64,000 nt of DNA from Brenneria alni. GTDB lineage: Bacteria > Pseudomonadota > Gammaproteobacteria > Enterobacterales > Enterobacteriaceae. The stretch lies in the NCBI RefSeq assembly GCF_003666245.1, contig NZ_MJLZ01000016.1, positions 1-64,000 on the forward strand. Reading direction: 5' to 3'. The notes beneath the pieces were generated by a model. It made no database searches. It was not told the DNA's origin and worked only from the letters and a program-made list of their open reading frames with translations. Each line of letters starts with the position of its first letter. Within the stretch, counting starts at the first letter, position 1. The position numbers and the translations under genes are program-made. Of this stretch, positions 54,100 through 63,866 are shown one piece after another.

Positions 54100-55344
54100 A
54101 TGCAATCATTCGACGTGGTTATTGCCGGCGGCGGCATGGTCGGTCTGGCGCTGGCCTGCGGCTTGCAAGGCAGCGGATTGCGCATTGCCGTACTGGAACA
54201 GCAGCCGGTCGAAATCCCTCCACCTGGGAAAACATATGCGCTGCGGGTATCGGCAATCAATGCCGCCAGCGAATGTCTGCTGCGCCATCTGGGCGTGTGG
54301 GAAAACCTTGTGGCGCAGCGTGTCAGCCCCTACAACCATATGCACGTCTGGGATAAAGACAGTTTTGGCAAAATCAGCTTCAGCGGTGAAGAATTTGGTT
54401 TTTCCCATCTGGGCCATATTATTGAAAACCCGGTCATTCAGCAGGCGCTGTGGCAACGGGCTTGCCAAATGAGCGATATTACCCTGCTGGCGCCCGCCGC
54501 ATTGAAACAGGTTGCCTGGGGGGAAAACGAAGCATTTATTACCCTACAGGATGACAGCATGATGACCGCCCGGTTGGTGGTCGGCGCGGACGGTGCGCAT
54601 TCCTGGCTGCGTCAACATGCCGATATTCCACTGACCTTCTGGGATTACGGCCATCATGCGCTGATCGCCAGCGTCCGTACCGCGTCGCCACATCAGTCGG
54701 TGGCGCGTCAGGTATTCCACGGTGACGGCATTCTCGCTTTTCTGCCACTGGGCGATCCGCATCTCAGCTCGATTGTCTGGTCACTGCCGCCTGATCAGGC
54801 ACAGGCCATGCTGACGTTGCCGGTCAGAAAATTCAACCAGCAGTTGGCAATAGCGTTCGATACCCGGCTGGGGCTGTGCGAGCTTGAAAGCGAACGGCAA
54901 ACCTTTGCGTTAATGGGGCGCTATGCCCGCAGTTTTGCCGCTCACCGGCTGGTACTGATCGGTGATGCCGCCCACACCATCCATCCTCTGGCGGGCCAGG
55001 GCGTCAACCTGGGTTTTATGGATGTGGCGGAATTGATTGCCGAACTGAAGCGCCTGCAATCACAGGGTAAAGATATCGGCCAGCATCTCTATCTCAGGCG
55101 CTATGAACGTAAACGTAAGCACAGCGCCGCCGTGATGCTCGCCAGTATGCAGGGATTCCGTGAACTGTTTGAAGGTGGAAACCCGGCGAAAAAAATGCTG
55201 CGTGATGTCGGCCTGATACTGGCGGATAACCTGCCCGGCGTTAAACCAACCCTGGTGCGTCAGGCTATGGGGTTCAACGACTTACCCGACTGGCTGGAGT
55301 GGGAAAATAGTCAGCCCGCCTCTCATCAAACCCCAACACGTTAA
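54100..55344 (+). CDS. ubiI: Ubiquinone C5-hydroxylase UbiI (VisC)
   Basis: 414 residues, paralogue of UbiH. FAD motif IAGGGMVGLALACGL, VGADGAHSWLRQ, IGDAAHTIHPLAGQGVNLGFMD. Introduces the C5 hydroxyl in aerobic ubiquinone synthesis. In E. coli the glycine cleavage genes follow further on; here the order breaks after this gene. Confidence 0.97.
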   Translation: MQSFDVVIAGGGMVGLALACGLQGSGLRIAVLEQQPVEIPPPGKTYALRVSAINAASECLLRHLGVWENLVAQRVSPYNHMHVWDKDSFGKISFSGEEFGFSHLGHIIENPVIQQALWQRACQMSDITLLAPAALKQVAWGENEAFITLQDDSMMTARLVVGADGAHSWLRQHADIPLTFWDYGHHALIASVRTASPHQSVARQVFHGDGILAFLPLGDPHLSSIVWSLPPDQAQAMLTLPVRKFNQQLAIAFDTRLGLCELESERQTFALMGRYARSFAAHRLVLIGDAAHTIHPLAGQGVNLGFMDVAELIAELKRLQSQGKDIGQHLYLRRYERKRKHSAAVMLASMQGFRELFEGGNPAKKMLRDVGLILADNLPGVKPTLVRQAMGFNDLPDWLEWENSQPASHQTPTR

Positions 55345-55500
55345 CCGTGTAGCGTAACTTCTTATTCCCCTCGGCAATGGGGCGAATGGATTCCTCTGAT
55401 ACCGGTTTCAGGTAGCAGGGGAACTCTCGCAAGGATCTGGCAAATCGGGTTATTTTCCATCATGTAAGCGGTTGGCCGTTCGGTTATTGCTCCAAAACAC

Positions 55501-55555
55501 GGCACCTGAGATCTTTTTTGGTGCATCCGTTCTATTATTGCCATAGAAGGGTGCA
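55501..55555 (+). promoter_or_regulatory. GGTGCA half-sites upstream of sigma-54 promoters (possible NtrC region)
   Basis: GGTGCA occurs at 55520-55525 and 55550-55555 in the same orientation, exactly 30 bp apart, with GGCACC at 55501-55506. These resemble halves of NtrC sites (TGCACC-N5-GGTGCA), but no full palindrome is present. The activator is therefore uncertain. Confidence 0.35.
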
Positions 55556-55665
55556 ACCGCCCCTCTCAGGGATAATATCCTTGCTTCTCCCAAAACAATT
55601 TTCATTTCCCAACTCACTGTTATTAATACGAATTACAACCAATCCAACATCTTATAAAAATTATC

Positions 55666-55699
55666 TGGCATGGTCTTTGCTGTTGGCATGGCCTTTGCT
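55666..55699 (+). promoter_or_regulatory. Two tandem sigma-54 promoters
   Basis: TGGCATGGTCTTTGCT (55666-55681) and TGGCATGGCCTTTGCT (55684-55699) each match the -24/-12 consensus TGGCACG-N4-TTGCA/T with a single change in the -24 element. They are 18 bp apart and differ in one base. The second -12 is about 45 bp before the permease ATG. Confidence 0.82.
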
Positions 55700-55742
55700 C
55701 AGAATATTTCAGACCGCCTTGCGTATTACATAAGGGGAATGT

Positions 55743-57068
55743 ATGGAAGTAAAATCAATCAGTACTGCAAAACTCTCTCTCTGGCAGGTCGTGATCATCG
55801 GGATTGCCTACATGACCCCCATGACGGTGTTTGATACATTTGGCATTGTTTCAGACATTACCGAAGGCAGAGTTCCACTGGCATACTTAGTCGCGCTGGT
55901 TGCCGTACTGCTTACCGCCCTCAGCTACGGCAGGATGGTTCGTGCGTTTCCTGAAGCAGGCTCCGCTTATACCTATACCCGGAAAACATGCGGCAATCAT
56001 GCCGGGTTTATGGTCGGCTGGTCCTCATTGCTGGACTATATGTTGCTGCCAATGATTAATTCGTTGCTGGCAGGCATTTACCTCAGATCGCTGTTCCCTG
56101 AGTTCCCATCCTGGATATGGATCGTTGGTTTCACCGCGCTGGTCACATTTATCAACTGCCGTAATATCAAGCTGCTGGCGAATCTTAATTTTCTATTTGT
56201 CGGTGCGCCGGTTATCCTGATGGGCGTTTTTATCTATCTGGTGATTCAGGGCGTCAGTCATCAATCAGGCAGCGAAGCCATCTGGACGCTAAAACCCCTG
56301 CTGAACGGCGATAACAGCATCATCCCGCTTATCAGCGGCGCCGCCGTACTTTGCTTCTCCTTCCTCGGTTTTGATGCCGTCACCACGTTATGTAATGAAA
56401 GCCATGAGCCACGCAAAACCATTCCGCGTGCGGTTTTCCTGACCGCCCTGATTGGTGGAGTGATTTTTTTCACCGCAGCCTGGTTTATTCAACTCTATTT
56501 CCCGACCAACGCCCGGTTTAAGAATCCTTCTGAGGCAATGCCGGAAATTGTACTGTATGTTGGCGGCGCTTTTTTTCAGTCCCTTTTTCTGGTCGCGATT
56601 TTGATTAATACTCTGGCTTCCGCGCTGGCCTCGCACGCAAGCGCTTCACGCCTGCTGCACATCATGGGCCGCGACGGTATTTTCCCTGGCTCGTTTTTCA
56701 GCTATCTGCACCCACGTTTTGGCAGCCCGGTATATTGCGTACTGTTTGTCGGCGGCCTGTCGATGAGCGCCGTCTTTTTCAGCCTGGATACTGCGGTATC
56801 GCTGATCAGTTTTGGTGCACTGGTGGCTTTTACCGCCGTGAATTTCTCCGTGATTGCCCTGTATGCCATCAGGGAAAGAAAACTCGCCACCGGGAAAGAC
56901 AAATTATTCAACCTGATACTTCCCCTACTGGGCATGGGATCGATTGGCTTTATGTGGTTCAATCTGGATAAGGACTCAATGATCCTCGGCCTGATTTGGG
57001 CGGCCCTCGGCGTTGCATGGCTGGTCTGGTTTCGGATTACTAAAAGAGAGGTTGTTTTTTCATCATAA
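55743..57068 (+). CDS. APC-family permease, putrescine importer-like (PuuP/PlaP)
   Basis: 441 residues, twelve predicted membrane helices. VVIIGIAYMTPMTVFDTFGIVSDITEGRVP pattern and SYGRMVRAFPEAGSAYTYTRK are close to the E. coli putrescine importers PlaP and PuuP. Start ATG follows AAGGGGAATGT. Promoters are of the sigma-54 type, which agrees with nitrogen-scavenging use of the substrate. The exact substrate (putrescine or a related amine or amino acid) is inferred. Confidence 0.85.
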   Translation: MEVKSISTAKLSLWQVVIIGIAYMTPMTVFDTFGIVSDITEGRVPLAYLVALVAVLLTALSYGRMVRAFPEAGSAYTYTRKTCGNHAGFMVGWSSLLDYMLLPMINSLLAGIYLRSLFPEFPSWIWIVGFTALVTFINCRNIKLLANLNFLFVGAPVILMGVFIYLVIQGVSHQSGSEAIWTLKPLLNGDNSIIPLISGAAVLCFSFLGFDAVTTLCNESHEPRKTIPRAVFLTALIGGVIFFTAAWFIQLYFPTNARFKNPSEAMPEIVLYVGGAFFQSLFLVAILINTLASALASHASASRLLHIMGRDGIFPGSFFSYLHPRFGSPVYCVLFVGGLSMSAVFFSLDTAVSLISFGALVAFTAVNFSVIALYAIRERKLATGKDKLFNLILPLLGMGSIGFMWFNLDKDSMILGLIWAALGVAWLVWFRITKREVVFSS

Positions 57069-58008
57069 GATCGGGGCATTTATGGTCTGCATCGCGTGTT
57101 TACCCAGGCGAACAATAATTAACCAATTAGGTTGTGGTAGATAATTACAAAATATGTTTTTGGCAAATCTGAGTGGCAGTGTAACGCTGCCTTCACGCGT
57201 TTATTTTCAAGAATATTAATGGGGCGGATCAGGATAGGCGCCTGACAAAAACTAACCGATTTTAATCATCTGTTTTAAATATGCGCAAAATCGCACGGTT
57301 ATTTTTTATTAAAACCTGGAAAATCGACAACTATTTCTCATATTCTTATTTAATTTACGTAGCAAAACCATTATTTTGAATAGTTATAACATTAAATATA
57401 CCTTTCTCATTCCTTTCTAATTATACCTGAAAATTTACAAAAATATACATTTAGAAACAACAAATAACCACATCTGCGATAAGTGGTATCATTATTTTCA
57501 CATTATATCTTGCCATATCATCAATATAAAATCGTACCTGTTTGTGGATAGGTGTATTATCACTGCCGGATAAGATCCTATACCCAATAGATTTCGAGAT
57601 GCAGGAAGGCGGTAACCGAGAGAACCCCCAGGAGCTTACTCAAGTAAGTGACTGGGGTGAATGACAAATCTGCCAGGAGCAGATTTGAACGCTGCTCACA
57701 GCGGCCCCGAAGGGGCGAGGCCCACGGATGGGCCGAGTAACGCAGCCAACGCACCTGCAACTTGAAAGATGAAGGGTATATCCCGATAGGTATCACCGCT
57801 GTTAACCATTTGGATGCCACAGTTCTGCAACGCTCGTCGCTGAAAAGATGCGGGGCCGACACGAAAACGGCAAACAACACAGCACTATGTGGATTGGTTC
57901 TTAATCTATTTCAATCAACTCAACAATATCATTTTTGACCGGCTCTGACTCCAAACAGAATTTGTACGGAATTAAACCTGTTACCTGGTTATTTAAGGGA
58001 GAAATAGT
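57069..58008. other. 940-bp intergenic region
   Basis: AT-rich first half (57069-57550) with no gene or named RNA recognised. The second half contains the ERIC-type element at 57579-57780. The last 200 bp should hold the yagU promoter. No start codon with ribosome-binding site opens a convincing frame on either strand. Confidence 0.6.
57579..57780 (+). repeat. ERIC-containing composite palindromic element
   Basis: 202 bp, bounded by 27-bp imperfect inverted repeats (TATACCC...GATGCAGG against CCTGCAACTT...GGGTATA; 20 of 27 positions agree). Inside is the ERIC core: CCCCAG, GAGCTTACTCAAGTAAGTGA, CTGGGG (57624-57658), which includes the ERIC2 primer sequence pattern. A second half (57666-57740) is a string of hairpins: AAATCTGC/GCAGATTT with loop CAGGA, GCTG/CAGC, GCCCC/GGGGC and GGCCC/GGGCC with loop ACGGAT. 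Confidence 0.85.
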
Positions 58009-58551
58009 ATGCAGTTACGCACCACAAAGGAAAAAATCCTGCTGGCAATACTTGTCGGGATAATTGCCGGCCTTGTTTGCGCACTTGCCAAATTTGGCTG
58101 GGAAATACCGTTTCCACCAAGAACGCCTCTTCGGGATATGACTAACCCGCCACAGGAATTATTACAACAGCTCGGCATGTCTTATGAACTCTCGCACATT
58201 ACCTATTTGTATAATGGCAACGCAAGACCAATCATGAGCTTTATCATGCACTTTGGTTTTTCTATTACTTTTGCCGTGCTGTATTGTGTTGCTGCTGAAT
58301 TTTATCCAAAAATTAAACTCTGGCAGGGTGCTTTTTATGGTCTGGTCCTCCATGTTGTATTCCATATCGTGCTGCTGCCGCTGTTTGGCACCGTTCCGGC
58401 GCCATGGGATCAGCCATTTGCCGAGCATTTCTCTGAGCTTTTCGGCCATATGTTCTGTTTCTGGTTAGTCGAAATTGTCCGCCGCGACCTGCGCAATCGC
58501 ATCACCCATGCGCCAGATGCGGAAGTCACTGAGGCTGAAGCCACACGCTGA
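58009..58551 (+). CDS. yagU: YagU family inner-membrane protein (DUF1440)
   Basis: 180 residues, three or four membrane helices. AKFGWEIPFPPRTP, AEFYPKIKLWQGAFYGL, EHFSELFGHMFCFWLVEIVRRDLRNRITH closely follow E. coli YagU, although the middle segment is shorter (180 against about 204 residues). YagU has been linked to acid resistance. Ribosome-binding site AAGGGAGAAATAGT. Confidence 0.92.
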   Translation: MQLRTTKEKILLAILVGIIAGLVCALAKFGWEIPFPPRTPLRDMTNPPQELLQQLGMSYELSHITYLYNGNARPIMSFIMHFGFSITFAVLYCVAAEFYPKIKLWQGAFYGLVLHVVFHIVLLPLFGTVPAPWDQPFAEHFSELFGHMFCFWLVEIVRRDLRNRITHAPDAEVTEAEATR

Positions 58552-58571
58552 TTTCGCCGACTCTTCAACAC

Positions 58572-58601
58572 CGGCCACCTCATCAGCAGATGGCCGTTTT
58601 T
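58572..58601 (+). terminator. Intrinsic terminator after yagU
   Basis: CGGCCA/TGGCCG stem with a 13-base loop, followed by TTTTTA. Confidence 0.75.
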
Positions 58602-58722
58602 ATCTTCCTGATATATTTTTTTAGCATTAAAAAGTATTTTTTGTGCTTTTACACCTTTACACCATCTCCCTACATTTACAGCACATAAGATAGGCTAACG
58701 TAAGATCTTAAGGACTCAGGGA

Positions 58723-60351
58723 ATGGAAAAAAAATCATCAGCGACGCAGTTTCCATCGGCTAAATTGTTCACCGTCGGTGCTCTATCACTGCTTTTTACC
58801 CTCACCCCCAGTGCATGGAGCGCAGACAGTACTGACAAACCGGCTCAGGGCGGCGTACTCAATGTCGGACTGGGCAGCGATACGCCAATTATTGATCCGC
58901 ACATTACCGCCTATGGCGTTACCGCCCTGATTGCCCGCAACGTGGTGGATTCGCTGGTCGGCCAGGCGGAAGATAACCGTTTTACCCCCTGGCTGGCCGA
59001 ACGCTGGGAAATCAACGACGACAATACGTCCTACACTTTCCATCTGCGCAAAGACGTGACCTTCAGTGACGGCACAAAACTGGACGCCGAGGCGGTAAAA
59101 TATAATCTGGAACGCATTCTCGATCCGAAAACCACTTCCAGCTATGCCAAATCACTGTTAGGGCCTATCGACAATATCACCACGCCCGACGCCTATACGG
59201 TCGTGATTCATTACTCCTCGCCATTTGCGCCGCTGTTACAAGGACTGAGCCTGCCGTATCTGGGCATCCAGTCGCCTGCCTATCTGAAAAACACGCCGAA
59301 TACCAGCAACACAGTAGTAGGTTCCGGGCCATTTATTCTGGATTCCTTTGTCAAAGGCAGCGGCAGTAAGTTAAGCAAACGTGCGGATTACAACTGGGGG
59401 CCGGGTTATGCGAAACATACCGGCCCGGCGTATCTGGACGGCATTACCTTTAAATATCTGCCGGAGGCCTCAGTACGGCTGGGGGCATTGACCAGCGGTC
59501 AGATTCAGGCCATTGACGCCGTGCCACCCGCCAATTATCCCTCGGTGAAAAAGAATCCGCGGCTGGACGTGATCACCTATGAAAACCCTGGCATCAACCG
59601 CGTACTATACTTCAACACCACCAAAGGGCCGTTCCAGGATGTCAAGGTTCGCCAGGCGTTTCAGAGCGCAGCGGATACCGCAACGGCGGTGAAAGCGGCC
59701 TATTTCGGCACGCTGAAAGCGGCGGATAACGTCGTCGGCCCTGCCACCCTGTATTACGATCCCACGGTGAAATCACGCTGGGGATTTGATCTGCAAAAGG
59801 CCAACCAGTTGCTGGACAGCGCAGGCTGGAACAGCAAAGACAGCGAGGGCTACCGCACCAAAGACGGCCAACGCCTGACGGTCACTTTCGTCTATGCCAC
59901 AACCAACGTTGAAGCAGCTGACATCACGCTGTTCCAGGCGATTCAGTATCAGGTCAAACAGGCCGGATTTGCGCTGAAGCTCGATCCGACTGATGCCGGT
60001 TCGTTTACCAGCCGCACCAACGCCAATGACTACGACATTGCCTCCAACTATTTCGTCCGCGCCGAGCCGGACATTCTGCGCACGGTGTTCGACTCCAACT
60101 ACGCCCCGCCCAACGGCAACAACTTTACGCGGATAAGCGTACTGGATGAGAAACTGAGGAGAGCGGTGGGCGCCGGCGACGCTGAACGTAAACAGCTCTA
60201 TACCGATATTCAACATGACGTTATCGACAAGGCCTATGTTCTCCCTGTCTATATTCCGGCTTACCAGCTCGGTCTGTCGAAGCAGGTACAGGGAATAAGC
60301 TGGGCGACCAATGCTAAACCGAACTTCTATGATGTCTGGATTAAACATTAA
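58723..60351 (+). CDS. Peptide/opine-type ABC transporter substrate-binding protein
   Basis: 542 residues, SBP_bac_5 family. Signal peptide of about 33 residues ends at AWSA; no lipobox. Domain blocks: GGVLNVGLGSDTPIIDPH, ERWEINDDNTSYTFHLRKDVTFSDGTKLDAEAVKYNLERI and PDAYTVVIHYSSPFAPLLQ. It should deliver a peptide, opine or similar compound to the permeases that follow; the true substrate is not evident. First gene of a four-gene operon. Confidence 0.93.
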   Translation: MEKKSSATQFPSAKLFTVGALSLLFTLTPSAWSADSTDKPAQGGVLNVGLGSDTPIIDPHITAYGVTALIARNVVDSLVGQAEDNRFTPWLAERWEINDDNTSYTFHLRKDVTFSDGTKLDAEAVKYNLERILDPKTTSSYAKSLLGPIDNITTPDAYTVVIHYSSPFAPLLQGLSLPYLGIQSPAYLKNTPNTSNTVVGSGPFILDSFVKGSGSKLSKRADYNWGPGYAKHTGPAYLDGITFKYLPEASVRLGALTSGQIQAIDAVPPANYPSVKKNPRLDVITYENPGINRVLYFNTTKGPFQDVKVRQAFQSAADTATAVKAAYFGTLKAADNVVGPATLYYDPTVKSRWGFDLQKANQLLDSAGWNSKDSEGYRTKDGQRLTVTFVYATTNVEAADITLFQAIQYQVKQAGFALKLDPTDAGSFTSRTNANDYDIASNYFVRAEPDILRTVFDSNYAPPNGNNFTRISVLDEKLRRAVGAGDAERKQLYTDIQHDVIDKAYVLPVYIPAYQLGLSKQVQGISWATNAKPNFYDVWIKH

Positions 60352-61291
60352 TCTGGCGGGATGCGGCAAACGTTTGTTAACCATTCTGGCTGTGCTCTGG
60401 GGCGCAGCCACATTGACGTTTATTGCCGTTAAACTTATTCCCGGCGATCCTATTGCCATTCTCAGCGGCGGCGAAAACGTGGTGGATGATGCTTATCGCG
60501 CAGCGCTGACCCGGCAATTCGGCCTTGATCAGCCGCTGTGGATGCAATATCTGCGTTATTGCGCTCAGGCATTGCAGGGTGATTTCGGCATCAGCTACCA
60601 ATATCGGCAACCGGTGCTGCCGGTTATCTATGACGCCATGCGCGAAACGCTGCCGCTGGCGCTCGGCGGAGTGTCACTGGCGCTGACGCTGGCCATTGCC
60701 AGTGCGCTCATCACTGCGGGACGTTACCACCAACTGCGGCGGTTGGTCTCCTGGCTGGAGCTGACGCTGCTCAGTACGCCGGTCTACTGGATCGGGATTG
60801 TTCTACTGAGCATTTTCAGTTTTCAACTACAATGGTTTCCGGTTACGGGTAATGACGGCCTGATGTCACTGGTGCTGCCCATCATCACCCTCAGCCTGCC
60901 GATAGCGGCGCTTCTCAGCCAGGTACTGCGCGACGGGCTGGAGGAAGCCTTGTCCCAGCCGTTTGCCCTGACGGTACGCACCCGCGGCGTCAGCGAAACC
61001 AGTCTGCGAATTCGCCACGCTTTGCGCCATGCGGCGCTGGCGGCGTCAACGCTGACCGGTACGCTGCTGGCCAGCGTGCTTGGCGGTTCGGTATTAACCG
61101 AAACGGTGTTCGGACGCGCCGGTATTGGGCAGATTACGCTGCACGCGATTGAAACCCGCGATATGCCATTGGTGCTCGGCATCGTGATGCTATCCGCGCT
61201 GCTGTTTGTGGTGATCAACCTGTTGGTGGAAACCCTGTATCTGATTGTCGATCCCCGTTTGCGCAAGAAAGCGAACGCCCATGAGCAGTGA
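60329..61291 (+). CDS. ABC transporter permease (DppB/DdpB type)
   Basis: 320 residues from an ATG at 60329 (MMSGLNINLAGCGKRLL), overlapping the end of the binding-protein gene; ATG at 60332 is equally possible and an earlier ATG at 60311 lies deeper in that gene. Six membrane helices and the EAA-type motif (RTRGVSETSLRIRHALRHAAL). The first helix region TFIAVKLIPGDPI is the DppB signature. Confidence 0.93.
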   Translation: MMSGLNINLAGCGKRLLTILAVLWGAATLTFIAVKLIPGDPIAILSGGENVVDDAYRAALTRQFGLDQPLWMQYLRYCAQALQGDFGISYQYRQPVLPVIYDAMRETLPLALGGVSLALTLAIASALITAGRYHQLRRLVSWLELTLLSTPVYWIGIVLLSIFSFQLQWFPVTGNDGLMSLVLPIITLSLPIAALLSQVLRDGLEEALSQPFALTVRTRGVSETSLRIRHALRHAALAASTLTGTLLASVLGGSVLTETVFGRAGIGQITLHAIETRDMPLVLGIVMLSALLFVVINLLVETLYLIVDPRLRKKANAHEQ

Positions 61292-62141
61292 ACCCATGAC
61301 GCTTTCGCGCCGTCACACCCTCTATCGTAACCCCTGGCTTTCCCCCGCGACGTTGCTGCCGGCGGCAATCGTATTCCTGCTGGTGCTGGCGGTATTTTTC
61401 CCGGCGCTGTTTACCAGCCGATCGGTTGATGAAATGGATCTTGGCGCGATTCTGCAACCCCCGAGCGGCGATCACTGGTTCGGCACCGATACGCTGGGGC
61501 GGGATATCCTGGCCCGGGTGATCCACGGCACCTCACTGTCGTTGAGCATCGGGGCCGGGGCCATGCTGATCGCCTGTCTGGGCGGCGTGCTGCTCGGCAC
61601 GCTGTCAGTACTCGCTCCGTCGCCAGTGCGTCAGGTGCTGGTGCGTCTGCTGGATATTATGCTGGCTTTCCCCGATCTGCTGCTGGCGCTGCTGGTGATT
61701 GCCGTGCTGGGGCGTGGGCCGGAAAATACGCTGCTGGCGGTAGGACTGGCCGGGATTGCAGGCTATGCACGGTTGGTGAGATCACAGGTACTTCAGGTGC
61801 GGCTTTCGGGTTACGTGGAACACGCTATCGCGCTGGGAGAACACCCGTTGTATATCGTCGTGCGGCATATCATTCCCAATACCCTGCGCCCACTGCTGAT
61901 CGTCGCCACCATCGGCGTCGGGCACGCAATCCTGTCTGCGTCCGCGCTGAGTTTTCTTGGATTGGGCGTGGTTCCCCCTACCGCCGAATGGGGAGCACTG
62001 CTGGCTGATGGCCGTAACTTCCTGGATATCGCGCCGTGGGTCAGTCTGTTCCCGGCCAGCGTGGTGGCGCTTTCCGTCATTGCCATCACGCTGTTCGGGC
62101 GACGTTTACAAACCATTCTGGCAAAAGGCAGCGCATCATGA
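61281..62141 (+). CDS. ABC transporter permease (DppC/DdpC type)
   Basis: 286 residues from the ATG at 61281 (MSSEPMTLSRRHTL), overlapping the preceding stop by a few bases. N-terminal oppC-type segment and LGTDTLGRDILARVIHGTSLSL-type motif (WFGTDTLGRDILARV), then the permease core with the EAA loop (EHAIALGEHPLYIVVRHIIPNTLRPLL). Forms the channel with the previous permease. Confidence 0.93.
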   Translation: MSSEPMTLSRRHTLYRNPWLSPATLLPAAIVFLLVLAVFFPALFTSRSVDEMDLGAILQPPSGDHWFGTDTLGRDILARVIHGTSLSLSIGAGAMLIACLGGVLLGTLSVLAPSPVRQVLVRLLDIMLAFPDLLLALLVIAVLGRGPENTLLAVGLAGIAGYARLVRSQVLQVRLSGYVEHAIALGEHPLYIVVRHIIPNTLRPLLIVATIGVGHAILSASALSFLGLGVVPPTAEWGALLADGRNFLDIAPWVSLFPASVVALSVIAITLFGRRLQTILAKGSAS

Positions 62142-63817
62142 GTCATCACACCACCACTTCTGCCGACCAGCCGCTGCTGAAGGTACAGGGACTGAGCGTC
62201 ACTTTCCCCGGTAGCGGGCAAGGTCTGGTGGAGTCGGTGAAAAACCTCAGCTTTCAGGTTAACGCCGGTGAAATTCTGGCGTTGGTCGGGGAATCGGGAT
62301 CGGGGAAATCGGTTACCGCACGAGCGCTGGTCGGGCTGACGGGCGAACATGCCGATGTTCGCGCCAGCGCCATCGATCTGCTGCGTCACGATGGTAGCCG
62401 CTGCGATCTGCGCTACCTGGCCGATCGTGACTGGCGGCATATCCGTGGCCGCGAGATTGGCTTTATTTTGCAAGATGCGCTGGTATCACTCGACCCGTTA
62501 CGCAAGGTTGGCCAGGAAGTGGCTGAACCGATCCTCACACATCGGCTGCTGCCGCACGCTAAGGTTGCCGATCGGGTTGCGGCGCTGCTGGCACAGGCGG
62601 GTATTCCCGATCCGGCTAACCGTGCCGCCCAGTATCCGCATGAACTCTCCGGCGGTTTACGCCAGCGGGCGCTGATTGCGTCGGCGCTGGCAGGCGGCCC
62701 TCAGTTGCTGATCGCCGATGAGCCAACCACCGCACTGGACGCCACGGTACAGCAGCAGGTATTGAAGGTGTTCACCGCTCTGGCACAGGCAGGTCATGGC
62801 GTGTTGCTGATCACCCACGATCTGGCGGTTGTTTCACAGGTGGCGAACCGGGTGATGGTCATGCAGAAAGGCGCGCTGGTTGAGTACGGTTCCGCTCGTC
62901 AGGTTCTGTCGGCGCCGGAACACCCTTATACCCGCCGGTTACTGGCGGCGATCCCGACCGCAGCAACACGCGGCAACTGGCTGGCGGGCGAAAATCCGCT
63001 GCGCGATCTCCCTGCGGGCGCCTTATCGTCGGTAGCTTCCCACGCCGAAACGATCTCTGACGCTGCGCTGAAAGTGGATCAGGTGTCGGTTGCCTTTACC
63101 CGTCCTGACGGCAGCCGCATGAATGCCGTCAGCCGGGTATCGTTGCAGGTGGGACGCGGAGAAACGCTGGGTATTGTCGGGGAGTCCGGTTCGGGAAAAA
63201 CCACGCTGGGGAAAATCATTCTGGCATTGCAGAAACCAGATCATGGTGAAGTATGGCTGGCTGGCAGCCCCTGGAGCGCGTTGCCGGAGCGTAAACGCCG
63301 CCCACTGCGCGCCAGGATCCAGACCATTACCCAGGATCCGCTTGGCTCGTTCGATCCACAATTCACCGTGGCACAGATCCTCCAGCAGCCGCTGCGGTTG
63401 AGGCGCGACCTCAGACAAACCGATCGACAACAGCGGATCCTGACCCTGCTGGCGCAGGTCGGGCTGACGCCTGACCTGCTGTCCCGACGCCCGACCGAAC
63501 TTTCCGGCGGTCAGCGGCAGCGGGTGTCGATCGCTCAGGCGCTGGCTTCCGAGCCTGATATTCTGATCTGCGACGAGCCGGTTTCCGCGCTGGACGTCAC
63601 CACCCAGGCGCAGGTGCTGGATCTGCTGGTGGCGCTACAGCGTCAGCTACGGCTTTCCATGCTGTTTATCTCCCACGATCTCGGCGTGGTGCAACATATG
63701 AGCCACCGGATTGCGGTAATGAAAGATGGCGAAATCATCGAAACCGGGCCGGTAGAGCAGATATTCAGCCAGCCGCAGCACCCCTATACCCGGTTGTTGC
63801 TGTCAACGGTGAACTAA
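62138..63817 (+). CDS. Fused double ABC ATPase (DdpD-DdpF/GsiA type)
   Basis: 559 residues from the ATG at 62138, which overlaps the permease stop (ATGA). Two complete ATPase halves in one chain: Walker A GESGSGKSV near residue 49 and GESGSGKTT near 346; signatures ELSGGLRQRALIA and ELSGGQRQRVSIA; Walker B LLIADEPTTALD and ILICDEPVSALD. Both halves end in the oligopeptide-type C-terminal segment HPYTRRLLAAIP / HPYTRLLLSTVN. It energises the transporter; the fusion replaces separate D and F subunits. Confidence 0.94.
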   Translation: MSHHTTTSADQPLLKVQGLSVTFPGSGQGLVESVKNLSFQVNAGEILALVGESGSGKSVTARALVGLTGEHADVRASAIDLLRHDGSRCDLRYLADRDWRHIRGREIGFILQDALVSLDPLRKVGQEVAEPILTHRLLPHAKVADRVAALLAQAGIPDPANRAAQYPHELSGGLRQRALIASALAGGPQLLIADEPTTALDATVQQQVLKVFTALAQAGHGVLLITHDLAVVSQVANRVMVMQKGALVEYGSARQVLSAPEHPYTRRLLAAIPTAATRGNWLAGENPLRDLPAGALSSVASHAETISDAALKVDQVSVAFTRPDGSRMNAVSRVSLQVGRGETLGIVGESGSGKTTLGKIILALQKPDHGEVWLAGSPWSALPERKRRPLRARIQTITQDPLGSFDPQFTVAQILQQPLRLRRDLRQTDRQQRILTLLAQVGLTPDLLSRRPTELSGGQRQRVSIAQALASEPDILICDEPVSALDVTTQAQVLDLLVALQRQLRLSMLFISHDLGVVQHMSHRIAVMKDGEIIETGPVEQIFSQPQHPYTRLLLSTVN

Positions 63818-63866
63818 GGTCTGAAAACGCGACGGCAGCTACCGTGCAAAACGGCATTCAACGTCA

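Noticed and set aside
55362-55556. 64-codon minus-strand frame between ubiI and the permease
   Set aside because: Lies in the promoter region, lacks a ribosome-binding site and does not match a family; likely chance.
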